Source: an uncultured Oscillospiraceae bacterium (GTDB taxonomy: Bacteria; Bacillota; Clostridia; Oscillospirales; Oscillospiraceae). From it: DNA of 5,624 nt. This document shows, piece by piece, positions 1 to 5,027 of the stretch. The stretch lies in the NCBI GenBank assembly GCA_910588625.1, contig CAJUQN010000133.1, positions 1-5,624 on the forward strand. The letters are read 5' to 3'. The position numbers and the translations under genes are program-made. Position 1 is the stretch's first letter, and each line of letters starts with the position of its first letter. Under the pieces are notes generated by a model. The model did no database searches, was not told the DNA's origin, and saw only the letters and a program-made list of their open reading frames with translations.

Positions 1-2
1 TT

Positions 3-140
3 TCAGATCGTGCTGAACATCGCCATTGGGATCGCCGCCGGCGCACAGCCCATTGATCTGCAGTTTTGGCTATTAATATAAGCGGCAAAGGCTCGGAGAA
101 TTACATCCAATTTCTTCTTGGTTTCTTCTGTATAAATCAT
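3..140 (-). pseudogene. Truncated small hypothetical protein (5' part of a gene)
   Basis: A 45-residue minus-strand reading frame starts at ATG 140-138 and stops at TGA 5-3. An AAGAAAGG-type RBS lies 8 to 12 nt upstream, and a near-consensus promoter lies further upstream at 228-256. The first 25 residues (MIYTEETKKKLDVILRAFAAY and on to INSQ) look like a real, charged, helical protein N-terminus. After about residue 25 the composition changes abruptly to a Met/Ala/Pro/Cys-rich stretch unlike the beginning, and another minus-strand frame becomes open across positions 1-63. I infer that the original gene was longer and was broken by a junction or frameshift near positions 60-70. I do not recognise the family with confidence; short proteins with this kind of N-terminus occur in clostridial mobile elements, but I assign no function. 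Confidence 0.45.
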
Positions 141-227
141 AGCTATATACGACCTTTCTTGTTTCGCAGATTCGTCCCTGGTAGCGTACCCGCTTAAATC
201 AAATTTTAATAAGCGTGCGCTCTTTTA

Positions 228-256
228 ATTATAGGATTGCTCAATATATTAGTCAA
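228..256 (-). promoter_or_regulatory. Sigma-A-type promoter reading leftwards
   Basis: On the minus strand, TTGACT (256-251) is followed by exactly 17 nt and then TATAAT (233-228). It drives leftward transcription into the truncated gene starting at 140, leaving a leader of about 80 nt. That leader contains an imperfect hairpin: CGCTTA (190-195) can pair with TAAGCG (210-215). Confidence 0.75.
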
Positions 257-262
257 TAGCCC

Positions 263-302
263 GATAACAAGAGCGGATAACAAAGCACGAAAATTTTATA
301 AT
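263..302 (+). promoter_or_regulatory. Possible promoter and repeat operator for the XRE gene
   Basis: A perfect TATAAT sits at 297-302, 32 nt before the chosen XRE start. The -35 at the right spacing is poor (CGGATA, 274-279). Just upstream the octamer GATAACAA occurs twice in direct orientation, at 263-270 and 276-283, 13 bp apart. This could be a regulator site, possibly for the XRE protein itself. The -10 is visible; the rest is inference. Confidence 0.4.
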
Positions 303-315
303 AAAGGCATCCTGA

Positions 316-1431
316 TCACAGGGGGATGCCGTGGATGAGCAAGAAGGAAGTGGAATTCAGCAATCGGGACAGGTTCATCGAACTTGGCCTGATGATCGCC
401 AGCCTGCGAAAAATGCAGGGGATGTCCCAGGAGAAGCTGGCGGAGAAGGCGAAGATCAGCCGCTCCCATCTGAGTTCCATCGAGGCCCCCAACATCGTGC
501 GGCCCTTTTCTCTCGAAGTGCTATACAACATCGCGGACGCTCTTGGCGTCCGGGCGGGGGATCTGCTGAACGCCACCCTGCCCCCAACGAAATGAGAACA
601 GCGCCTTGCCGAGCAGGAGCTGATTTTTATAACGTGCGAGTCTCGTTCCGACCGAGAACCGTTTTTTTCCTTCACCTGACGCTGGGTCACAGGGGCCTCC
701 TGTCGTCGGCGCAAACTCCGCTCTGCTCCTTCGGCGGCTGCGCCGCCGAAATCCGCCCGCTCCGTTGCGCCTCCTCTCCCCACAAAGCCTTCCGGCTTTG
801 CGGGGACCCCATCTTGCTCCGCCGACCGCTGGGACACCTCCCGCTGGGACTGGGGCGGCCTCACAGGGGCCTCCTGGGGCTGTAAAACGGGCTTCTTCCG
901 CTCCGGGGGCTGACGCTCCCGCGGTTTGTCCCTGGGCTGTTCCTGCCGCCTGACCGGCGCCTGCTCCGGGGCCTGCCGCTCTTGGGCTTGGCGTTCCGGC
1001 TGGAACACCTCATGCCCCCTCTGGAGCGGCTTGGCGGGCCTGCGCTCCGGCTCCGGGGGCAGGGTGTAGAGGATGCGCTCAAAAATGGCGTTGGCCCGAT
1101 CCAGCTCCGTCACCGGCAGGATCACATCCAGCACCTTGCCCTTGTCATCCTTGTCCTTGATCACGGAGAACAACAGCTTGTGCTTTTTCGCCAGCTTTTG
1201 AAACTGTTTGTACTGCTCCGGCGTCATGGGGAAGCGCCGCAGGTCCCGCGTCTCCCGCAGCATCTTGCCCATGTTGACCTTGCCGGAGAGGGTCTTGCGG
1301 TTACTGGCCAGGGCCATGGTCAGGGCCAGCAGGTTCTTCAGGGCCGAACCGGACAGCCGCACCGCCACCTCCGTGCCGGAGAGCATCATGCGCACCATCT
1401 GGTCAGCGGCCTCACCGCCTCCTACGTTCAT
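316..1431 (-). CDS. pcfB: PcfB/DUF3801-type conjugation protein with a disrupted C-terminus
   Basis: The frame encodes 371 residues. I chose ATG 1431 because AAGGAGGTG lies 8 nt upstream, inside the end of the relaxase gene; the 20-nt overlap suggests translational coupling. Residues 1-125 look like a PcfB/DUF3801 domain, with an amphipathic N-terminal part (QMVRMMLSGTEVAVRLSGSA) followed by KLLFSVIKDKDDKGKVLDVI and DRANAIFERIL. PcfB proteins assist coupling of the relaxosome to the VirD4-type ATPase at the membrane. Residues 126-205 are the low-complexity Pro/Glu/Arg/Gln tail common in this group. From about residue 265 (position 640) the frame has no tail character, and residues 280-371 are merely antisense to the XRE gene. 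I infer the native end was lost by deletion or recombination. The natural stop cannot be placed, so TGA at 318-316 is only the end of the open frame. No virD4 gene follows. Confidence 0.7.
   Translation of the reverse strand: MNVGGGEAADQMVRMMLSGTEVAVRLSGSALKNLLALTMALASNRKTLSGKVNMGKMLRETRDLRRFPMTPEQYKQFQKLAKKHKLLFSVIKDKDDKGKVLDVILPVTELDRANAIFERILYTLPPEPERRPAKPLQRGHEVFQPERQAQERQAPEQAPVRRQEQPRDKPRERQPPERKKPVLQPQEAPVRPPQSQREVSQRSAEQDGVPAKPEGFVGRGGATERADFGGAAAEGAERSLRRRQEAPVTQRQVKEKNGSRSERDSHVIKISSCSARRCSHFVGGRVAFSRSPARTPRASAMLYSTSREKGRTMLGASMELRWERLIFAFSASFSWDIPCIFRRLAIIRPSSMNLSRLLNSTSFLLIHGIPL
335..595 (+). CDS. XRE-family helix-turn-helix transcriptional regulator
   Basis: This is a complete 86-residue DNA-binding protein made of a single Cro/C1-type (XRE) domain. 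The recognition segment is at residues 30-52 (MSQEKLAEKAKISRSHLSSIE). The domain-closing helix pattern, EVLYNIADALGV followed by GDLL, spans residues 61-78. The whole length is typical of single-domain regulators in Bacillota mobile elements. I chose ATG 335 because AGGGGG (320-325) lies 9 nt upstream; the in-frame ATG at 326 directly abuts that RBS and cannot use it. It is transcribed rightwards and is divergent from the truncated gene at 140. It faces the leftward pcfB frame, which runs antisense through the whole gene. It probably acts as a repressor of neighbouring promoters, but its target is not shown by the sequence. Confidence 0.85.
   Translation: MSKKEVEFSNRDRFIELGLMIASLRKMQGMSQEKLAEKAKISRSHLSSIEAPNIVRPFSLEVLYNIADALGVRAGDLLNATLPPTK
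687..876. repeat. Exact 16-bp direct repeat inside pcfB
   Basis: TCACAGGGGCCTCCTG occurs at 687-702 and again at 861-876. The offset is 174 nt, a multiple of three, so on the minus strand both copies encode QEAPV in the PcfB tail (about residues 186-190 and 244-248). This could be a partial in-frame duplication within the low-complexity tail. Confidence 0.7.
730..805. repeat. Two GC-rich inverted repeats in the pcfB 3' region
   Basis: The first has perfect 9-bp arms TTCGGCGGC/GCCGCCGAA with a TGC loop at 730-750. The second is CAAAGCC-TTCC-GGCTTTG at 783-800, extended to CCCC/GGGG at 778-781 and 802-805 across one A/C mismatch. Both lie where the PcfB tail loses its usual composition. Neither is followed by a T-tract in either direction, so they are not typical terminators. 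They may be relics of another GC-rich intergenic sequence. Confidence 0.55.
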
Positions 1432-2818
1432 CTCGTTCCACCTCCTTGGTGTGTTCTTCGATTTTATTGATGTCATGTTCCATCTGGGGCAGCCTGTCTA
1501 AAATGTCACGGCAGAGGGCCAGCTTCTTCCGTTCCGCCCGGATCTGCCGGTTGACCTCCGCCACCTGTTCGTAAATTTCCGCCTTTTCCGCAGAGAGCCG
1601 TTCTCTGGGGATGCCGCACTGTTCCAGCACAGCCACCGCATCCATGTACCGGGCGTACTCCGCCTCCATCCCGGACAGGCCGTCCTCGTAGAGCTGTTTG
1701 GCCTGGGCCAGAGCGGACACATCCGTCAAAGCGTTGTACAGCCTTTTCCGTTTCTTTTTCCGCACATTGAGGATCGTGCGCTGCTTGGTCAGGGTGGCCA
1801 GCGCGTCCTCTGTGCGGGACTGGAATGCCGCCATGTCCCCCTGGGTGGCAATGCCATTCTCCCGGAGGAAGTCAAATTGCTCCCGGTATCGCTCCGCCTG
1901 CATCACCTCCTGGCGGAGCTGGGGCGTCATCCGGGGCGGGTACCGCCGCTGTCCGATCTTGCCCAGGACGTAGAGGTAGTGGACATACAGCGCCATGAAG
2001 CCGGTGTACTTGGGATGTCTTTTGTAGGGCCGATAGGGCGGACGGTAGATCACGGCGGGCCTGCGTCCGGCCTCGATGTCCTCCAGACCGCTCTGGATGG
2101 CGGCCCGGATGCCCTCCTCGGTGAACAGCGGATTTTTCCGGCCTGGGTACATGAACCGATCCTGGCCACGCAGGCGGAAGCCCAGGCGGTTGCCGTGGCT
2201 GATTTCCCAGCCCTTGTGTTCCATGAGCATGAAGAAGTGGCCCAGGTCGTTGGCGTCCTCAATGGCCGTCCGCAGATCCGCCTCCAGCATGGAGCGGAAG
2301 GTGGACTGGCCCTTGGATTGGCGGAGCCATTCGATGTAGCTGACCGCCTTGCCAGAACTGCCCTCCATGATGACGGACAGCCCATGCTCCCGGCACAGCC
2401 GGTCCGAGGTGGCCCGAATCTGTTGGTAGTAGCTCTGGGCATTGCTGTGGTATTTCTCCCCGGTGTCGGCGTTCACGGAGTTGAAAACCAGGTGGGCGTG
2501 GATATGCGCCCTGTCCACATGGACTCCGATCACTGTTTCGTACCCCGGCAGATGCTCTTTCGCAAACTCTGTGGCGATCTCCAGGGCCTGCTCCGGGGTG
2601 ACCTCCCCTGGCTTGAAGGACTGGATGATGTGGTAGTACATCACCCCGTCCTCCTTGCCATAGGCCCGCTTGGTATCCAGCATCTGGCGGCACTCCCGGC
2701 CAGGGTCGCAGTTCAGGTGGGCGGTGAGGACGCGCTCCTGGGTCTTGTCCCCGTTGAGGACGTAGTTGATGCCCACGTCCAGTCGGCCCTTCCGGGCCAG
2801 GATTTTTGTGATAGCCAT
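1412..2818 (-). CDS. MOBP-type relaxase / mobilisation nuclease
   Basis: This 468-residue protein would nick the element's oriT and pilot the cut strand into the recipient. The relaxase fold occupies about residues 1-210. INYVLNGDKT holds the likely catalytic Tyr19 (motif I). YYHIIQSF is at 61-68. The metal-binding triad motif is HVDRAHIHAH at 100-109, with His105, His107 and His109, followed by LVFNSVN. Residues 300-460 are highly charged and probably helical or coiled coil, ending in a basic ERDERRRR tail. I chose ATG 2818 because AAGGAGGA lies immediately upstream and the protein then begins MAITKILARKGRLD, as usual in the family. The frame is open a further 18 codons upstream but without family character. 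The gene's 3' end overlaps pcfB. MobC, its usual partner, lies upstream but is separated from it by the Rrf2-cupin block. All key residues are present, so it looks intact. Confidence 0.92.
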   Translation of the reverse strand: MAITKILARKGRLDVGINYVLNGDKTQERVLTAHLNCDPGRECRQMLDTKRAYGKEDGVMYYHIIQSFKPGEVTPEQALEIATEFAKEHLPGYETVIGVHVDRAHIHAHLVFNSVNADTGEKYHSNAQSYYQQIRATSDRLCREHGLSVIMEGSSGKAVSYIEWLRQSKGQSTFRSMLEADLRTAIEDANDLGHFFMLMEHKGWEISHGNRLGFRLRGQDRFMYPGRKNPLFTEEGIRAAIQSGLEDIEAGRRPAVIYRPPYRPYKRHPKYTGFMALYVHYLYVLGKIGQRRYPPRMTPQLRQEVMQAERYREQFDFLRENGIATQGDMAAFQSRTEDALATLTKQRTILNVRKKKRKRLYNALTDVSALAQAKQLYEDGLSGMEAEYARYMDAVAVLEQCGIPRERLSAEKAEIYEQVAEVNRQIRAERKKLALCRDILDRLPQMEHDINKIEEHTKEVERDERRRR

Positions 2819-2858
2819 ACTCCTCCTTGCCGAACAACCGTTTTGACGGAAAGCAGAA

Positions 2859-2895
2859 GGGGCAGGACACACCGCTCACGGTGATGTCCTGCCCT
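2859..2895. terminator. Strong hairpin between the cupin and relaxase genes
   Basis: GGGCAGGACA (2860-2869) plus CACCG (2870-2874), a CTCA loop, then CGGTG (2879-2883), one bulged A, and TGTCCTGCCC (2885-2894) form a 15-bp stem. It lies about 50 nt beyond the cupin stop and about 40 nt before the relaxase start. The sequence after it on the minus strand (CTTCTGCTTTCC) is only weakly T-rich, so it may be a weak terminator for the cupin transcript, a leader structure of the relaxase message, or part of a transfer-related site. Confidence 0.45.
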
Positions 2896-2944
2896 CTTGC
2901 TTCAATTATGGTATTCTTGGATAGCTTGCACAGAAAGATGGCCT

Positions 2945-3304
2945 TTAACCCCCTTCGATCACAGCGTCATCTTTTGTGTATCCTTCCAGTGAACCCTTTT
3001 TGACCTGGATGCAGATGAAACTGATGGCGGAGTCCTCGGCCGCGGAGAATTGGCGCTTTGCCGCCGGATCGACCCGAATCCAATCCCCGGCAGCCAGTTC
3101 CACCGTCTCACCGTCAATGGCGGCCTTGCCCTTCCCAGAAAGGACCGCGTAGATCTCCTCGTTGTTCTTATGGGAATGGACAAACGGCACACCGGCCCCT
3201 GCCGGAAGACTATTGATGCTGATCTCCGCTCCGGTCAGGGAAAGGGCGTCATGCAGTTCCGTCCGCGCATCCGGCGCGATGTTTACTTTTTTGTAGTTTG
3301 CCAT
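2945..3304 (-). CDS. Small single-domain cupin protein
   Basis: The product has 119 residues, a single beta-barrel cupin domain and no signal peptide, so it is cytoplasmic. Cupin motif 1 is at residues 38-57: GVPFVHSHKNNEEIYAVLSG, with His43, His45 and Glu49 as candidate metal ligands. Motif 2 begins GDWIRVDP at 73-80, but the expected Gly and His are Ala82 and Gln85, so the fourth usual ligand is absent. From memory, close relatives also carry AAKRQF here, so this is probably a subfamily trait rather than damage. I chose ATG 3304 because GGAGGT lies 6 nt upstream. The gene has its own near-perfect promoter at 3351-3379 with symmetric repeats around it. The Rrf2 gene lies just upstream in the same direction and is the likely regulator. 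Substrate and reaction are unknown; a role in stress or small-molecule handling is only a guess. Confidence 0.85.
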   Translation of the reverse strand: MANYKKVNIAPDARTELHDALSLTGAEISINSLPAGAGVPFVHSHKNNEEIYAVLSGKGKAAIDGETVELAAGDWIRVDPAAKRQFSAAEDSAISFICIQVKKGSLEGYTKDDAVIEGG

Positions 3305-3321
3305 GATGATACCTCCAAATC

Positions 3322-3391
3322 TTGTTGTAACCGCGGTTGGTACATTGCTATTTATACCACCGTTTAATTGTAATGTCAAGTGTTACAACAA
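3322..3391. promoter_or_regulatory. Candidate operators flanking the cupin promoter
   Basis: TTGTTGTAAC (3322-3331) and its exact reverse complement GTTACAACAA (3382-3391) flank the promoter on both sides. A second perfect palindrome, AACCGCGGTT, covers 3329-3338 downstream of the -10. Such paired sites around a strong promoter suggest binding by a dimeric repressor, most simply the neighbouring Rrf2 protein. The symmetry is visible; the ligand protein is inferred. Confidence 0.5.
3351..3379 (-). promoter_or_regulatory. Near-consensus promoter of the cupin gene
   Basis: On the minus strand, TTGACA (3379-3374), 17 nt, then TATAAA (3356-3351). This is an almost ideal sigma-A promoter. Its strength implies that expression is held down by a repressor under some conditions, fitting the adjacent Rrf2 gene. 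Confidence 0.8.
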
Positions 3392-3428
3392 AATAATTTA
3401 GAGCTTTTCTGCCTGAAGCGGAAAATCG

Positions 3429-3857
3429 TCATGCCAGCCGTTTCGTGTCGTTCAAAACATCTTGTATCGTCACCGATCCCATTTCTTTTTCCATTGCTTT
3501 CTGAATCTCATCAAGCCTGACATCCAAAACAGCGTGAATGTTTCTCCCAACGGGGCAGAGCTGGTTCGGATTTTCGTGGAAGTGAAAAAGTCCACCCTCG
3601 TCTACACACTCTACAGCGTTATAGACATCAAGCAGTGTGATCTCATCAATGGGTCTTGCAGTATCCGTTCCGCCGCTCCCGCGCATGACCTGCACAATGC
3701 CGGCTTTTTTTAGTTGCTGTAACAGCCGCCTAATGACAACGGGATTGACGTTTACGCTGGAGGCGATGAAGTCGCTGGTTACCTTCCGGTCATTTTTGAA
3801 CATCTCAATACAAATAAGGGCATGGACAGCAATCGTAAATCTGCTTGAAATCTGCAT
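3429..3857 (-). CDS. Rrf2-family transcriptional regulator
   Basis: This is a 142-residue winged-helix repressor of the Rrf2 family. It opens MQISSRFTIAVHALICIEMF, as usual for the family. The helix-turn-helix is at about 27-53 (VTSDFIASSVNVNPVVIRRL), followed by the wing around RGSGGTDTARP (59-69). The stretch ITLLDVYNAVE (73-83) and a CPVGRNIH segment (101-108) follow. It has Cys84 and Cys101 in the sensor half but not the three-cysteine cluster of IscR-type iron-sulfur members, so it is closer to the YwnA-like group, whose signals are often redox or electrophile related. Two adjacent ATG codons exist; I prefer 3857 because GGAGGT is 5 nt before it, while it is only 2 nt before 3860. A strong promoter lies at 3951-3979. 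It precedes the cupin gene in the same direction and probably controls it and itself. Confidence 0.88.
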   Translation of the reverse strand: MQISSRFTIAVHALICIEMFKNDRKVTSDFIASSVNVNPVVIRRLLQQLKKAGIVQVMRGSGGTDTARPIDEITLLDVYNAVECVDEGGLFHFHENPNQLCPVGRNIHAVLDVRLDEIQKAMEKEMGSVTIQDVLNDTKRLA

Positions 3858-3950
3858 CATATACCTCCAGATATGGGGGAGAATTATTTTTCCGGCGCTG
3901 CCAGTCATTTTTATTGAACTAAAAAGACAATGCCACATCTTGATAAATCT

Positions 3951-3979
3951 ATTATAGAGCATTCTTCCTCTAAAATCAA
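3951..3979 (-). promoter_or_regulatory. Promoter of the Rrf2 gene
   Basis: On the minus strand, TTGATT (3979-3974), 17 nt, then TATAAT (3956-3951). It leaves a leader of about 85 nt before the Rrf2 start. It lies just beyond the mobC stop codon, so the Rrf2 gene need not depend on readthrough from the mobilisation operon. Confidence 0.75.
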
Positions 3980-4017
3980 ATGCATTCCAAGCAACACCAG
4001 CAAGATATAATAAGTTT

Positions 4018-4326
4018 CTATTTCTTTGCGATCTGATACATCAGCTCGTAGACCTGATCCAGCAGGAACAGCCCCCGTTTAGCGTCCTCCGCCCTGGCGA
4101 TACCGGCGTTGACGCTGCGGGCGATCTGGTTAATATTGTTGCCGATGTGGTGGATCTCCGTCCGCAGCTCCTTGATCTCCTGGGAGGGGCGGGCCTTGAC
4201 CTCCGTTCCCAACAGCAGGCGGCGCAGATAGGCCGTCTTGGATAGACCGCAGAGACGGGCGCTGTGTTCCAACAGTTCTTTTTCTTCCTTGGACAGCCGC
4301 AGGCATATCTCGTATTTCTTTTGCAT
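4018..4326 (-). CDS. mobC: MobC-type relaxosome accessory protein
   Basis: The product has 102 residues. Residues 1-41 resemble a ribbon-helix-helix DNA-binding domain (YEICLRLSKEEKELLEHSA, then GLSKTAYLRRLLLG). Residues 58-75 carry IHHIGNNINQIARSVNAG, the hallmark of the bacterial mobilisation protein MobC family. MobC binds oriT and helps open the DNA so the relaxase can nick it. I chose ATG 4326 because AAAGGAG lies about 6 nt upstream and the family's N-terminus begins there. The frame stays open to 4413, but that extension would translate the hairpin-rich non-coding region. The gene sits directly downstream of the oriT candidate and upstream of the relaxase gene, with the Rrf2-cupin block in between. 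It appears full length. Confidence 0.9.
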   Translation of the reverse strand: MQKKYEICLRLSKEEKELLEHSARLCGLSKTAYLRRLLLGTEVKARPSQEIKELRTEIHHIGNNINQIARSVNAGIARAEDAKRGLFLLDQVYELMYQIAKK

Positions 4327-4401
4327 CAACGCTCCTTTCCACGGCCTGTGGGCCGCAAAATTTCCGCCCGCAGGCGGCATTGGGGTCAGGGGCTTACCCC
4401 T

Positions 4402-4437
4402 GCAAGCGCGCAAAAGATATCTTTGCGCTATGCTTGC
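4402..4437. repeat. Compound inverted repeat within the oriT candidate
   Basis: GCGCAAA (4408-4414) pairs with TTTGCGC (4422-4428) around the palindromic centre GATATC, with one bulged A. Outside these, GCAAGC (4402-4407) pairs with GCTTGC (4432-4437) across a 3-nt TAT bulge. Dyads of this kind commonly bind relaxosome proteins. Confidence 0.7.
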
Positions 4438-4466
4438 GCCGACACCGCCCAGGGGGCGGTGTCGGC
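4438..4466. repeat. Perfect 13-bp inverted repeat within the oriT candidate
   Basis: GCCGACACCGCCC (4438-4450), loop AGG, then GGGCGGTGTCGGC (4454-4466). It is the strongest hairpin in the window and lacks a following T-run on either strand. Confidence 0.8.
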
Positions 4467-4554
4467 CTCGGCCCCGCCAGCGGCGGGGCTTCGCTCCAAG
4501 CGGTAGGTTGATTGGAACGGGCGGGCGGCACCCGCTCTCTCGAAGAGAAAATCA

Positions 4555-4950
4555 TCACCGCTCCCGCTGGCGCCGGGGCTGCCGGAGCTTCAGATCGTAG
4601 TGGTCTACCGGCACATCACGCAGATCCAGGCTCCGCTTTTCGGGGACATAGCACGAATACCGGGCGTAGTTGTAGCCTTGGCAGTCCACCAGGATACCGT
4701 CCCTGCGGCCCCTGGTGGTCACCAGCAGGCAGCGGGTCACTCCTTTGTCGTAGCCAGTAAGGTGCTTATTGGGGATGAGGAAGGGCATATCCCGCAGCAA
4801 ATTGGCGGAAAAATTCTGAAACTGCTGGCCGGTCAACTGGAGGATCTTGACCACCTCCACCAGGATGAGCTGGGCGGTCTTAACCTCCACCAGCTCCTGG
4901 GCGTGGCTGGCTTTGAAGAAGAAACAGCCGCAGATCGTAGATTTTGGCAA
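4555..4950 (-). CDS. Conserved-looking protein of unknown function upstream of oriT
   Basis: A 131-residue soluble protein read from TTG 4950. AGGAGGTG lies 6 nt before that codon, and the sequence then begins MPKSTICGCFFFKA. The only upstream in-frame ATG (5010) has no RBS and would translate regulatory repeats. Visible features are an amphipathic helical segment at 17-56 (ELVEVKTAQLILVEVVKILQL onward), then a compact second half with RCLLVTTRGRRDGILVDCQGYNYARYSCYVP (73-103). It ends in a basic Arg/Gln tail. It has no membrane segment or signal peptide. From memory, proteins with the LLVT...DGILVD.QGYNYARY pattern (DUF6329-like) recur next to mobC in clostridial ICEs, but I am not certain of the family number. 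Its place beside oriT suggests a regulatory or transfer-linked role. Candidate promoter and operators lie just upstream. Confidence 0.75.
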   Translation of the reverse strand: MPKSTICGCFFFKASHAQELVEVKTAQLILVEVVKILQLTGQQFQNFSANLLRDMPFLIPNKHLTGYDKGVTRCLLVTTRGRRDGILVDCQGYNYARYSCYVPEKRSLDLRDVPVDHYDLKLRQPRRQRER

Positions 4951-4967
4951 CTTCCCACCTCCTGTTG

Positions 4968-5027
4968 GGTGTAATAGATTCACCCAGATTTCTGTAAAAA
5001 AGAGAAGCAAGGTGAATTGTATTCACC
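4968..5027. promoter_or_regulatory. Two related 17-bp dyads, candidate operators
   Basis: GGTGTAATAGATTCACC (4968-4984) and GGTGAATTGTATTCACC (5011-5027) agree at 13 of 17 positions and are offset by 43 bp, about four helical turns. The second is a perfect 7-bp inverted repeat with a TGT centre; the first is an imperfect version. They bracket the candidate promoter of the 4950 gene, and one lies just upstream of its RBS. This is the expected layout for cooperative repression by a dimeric regulator. Confidence 0.5.
4971..4998 (-). promoter_or_regulatory. Possible promoter of the 4950 gene
   Basis: On the minus strand, TTTACA (4998-4993), 16 nt, then TATTAC (4976-4971). The -35 matches consensus at five of six bases and the -10 at four of six. 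Transcription would start almost at the RBS. The -10 lies inside one of the two dyads at 4968-5027. Confidence 0.35.

Larger units (their letters stand above)
4335..4500. other. Putative origin of transfer (oriT)
   Basis: This GC-rich non-coding stretch lies between the divergence-free mobC start and the stop of the 4950 gene, and it holds at least five inverted repeats in about 150 bp. They are GGCC-TGTG-GGCC (4343-4354), CCGCC-CGCA-GGCGG (4364-4377), CAGGGG-CTTA-CCCCTG (4387-4402), a compound dyad at 4402-4437, a 13-bp perfect hairpin at 4438-4466, and GCCCCGCC-AGC-GGCGGGGC (4471-4489). None has a terminator T-tract. Its position beside mobC, with a complete relaxase in the same module, fits an oriT recognised by this MOBP system. 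I cannot assign the nic site; the strand sequence near 4387-4402 is a reasonable place to look. Confidence 0.6.

Noticed and set aside
271..283. GAGCGGATAACAA identical to the core of the E. coli lac operator
   Set aside because: The match is confined to 13 bp, the flanks differ, and there is no LacI-type gene or sugar operon here; it is neither vector sequence nor a supported LacI site.
982..1501. Plus-strand open frames (162 and 97 codons) opposite pcfB
   Set aside because: Antisense shadows of the PcfB domain; no RBS and no protein-like features.
1877..2884. Long plus-strand open frame of 335 codons opposite the relaxase gene
   Set aside because: It is antisense to a relaxase with clear catalytic motifs, has no supporting RBS, and its sequence has no recognisable family; open antisense frames are expected in GC-rich coding DNA.
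2945..3304. Missing motif-2 histidine in the cupin as evidence of decay
   Set aside because: From memory the same Ala-Lys-Arg-Gln-Phe pattern is usual in close relatives, and the rest of the gene, RBS and promoter are intact.
4327..4413. Longer MobC start at 4413
   Set aside because: No RBS before it; the added 29 residues translate the hairpin-rich region, while ATG 4326 has a good RBS and the family N-terminus.
4951..5010. ATG at 5010 as start of the 4950 gene
   Set aside because: The TTG at 4950 has an excellent AGGAGGTG at ideal spacing, and the upstream codons cover repeats and a candidate promoter.
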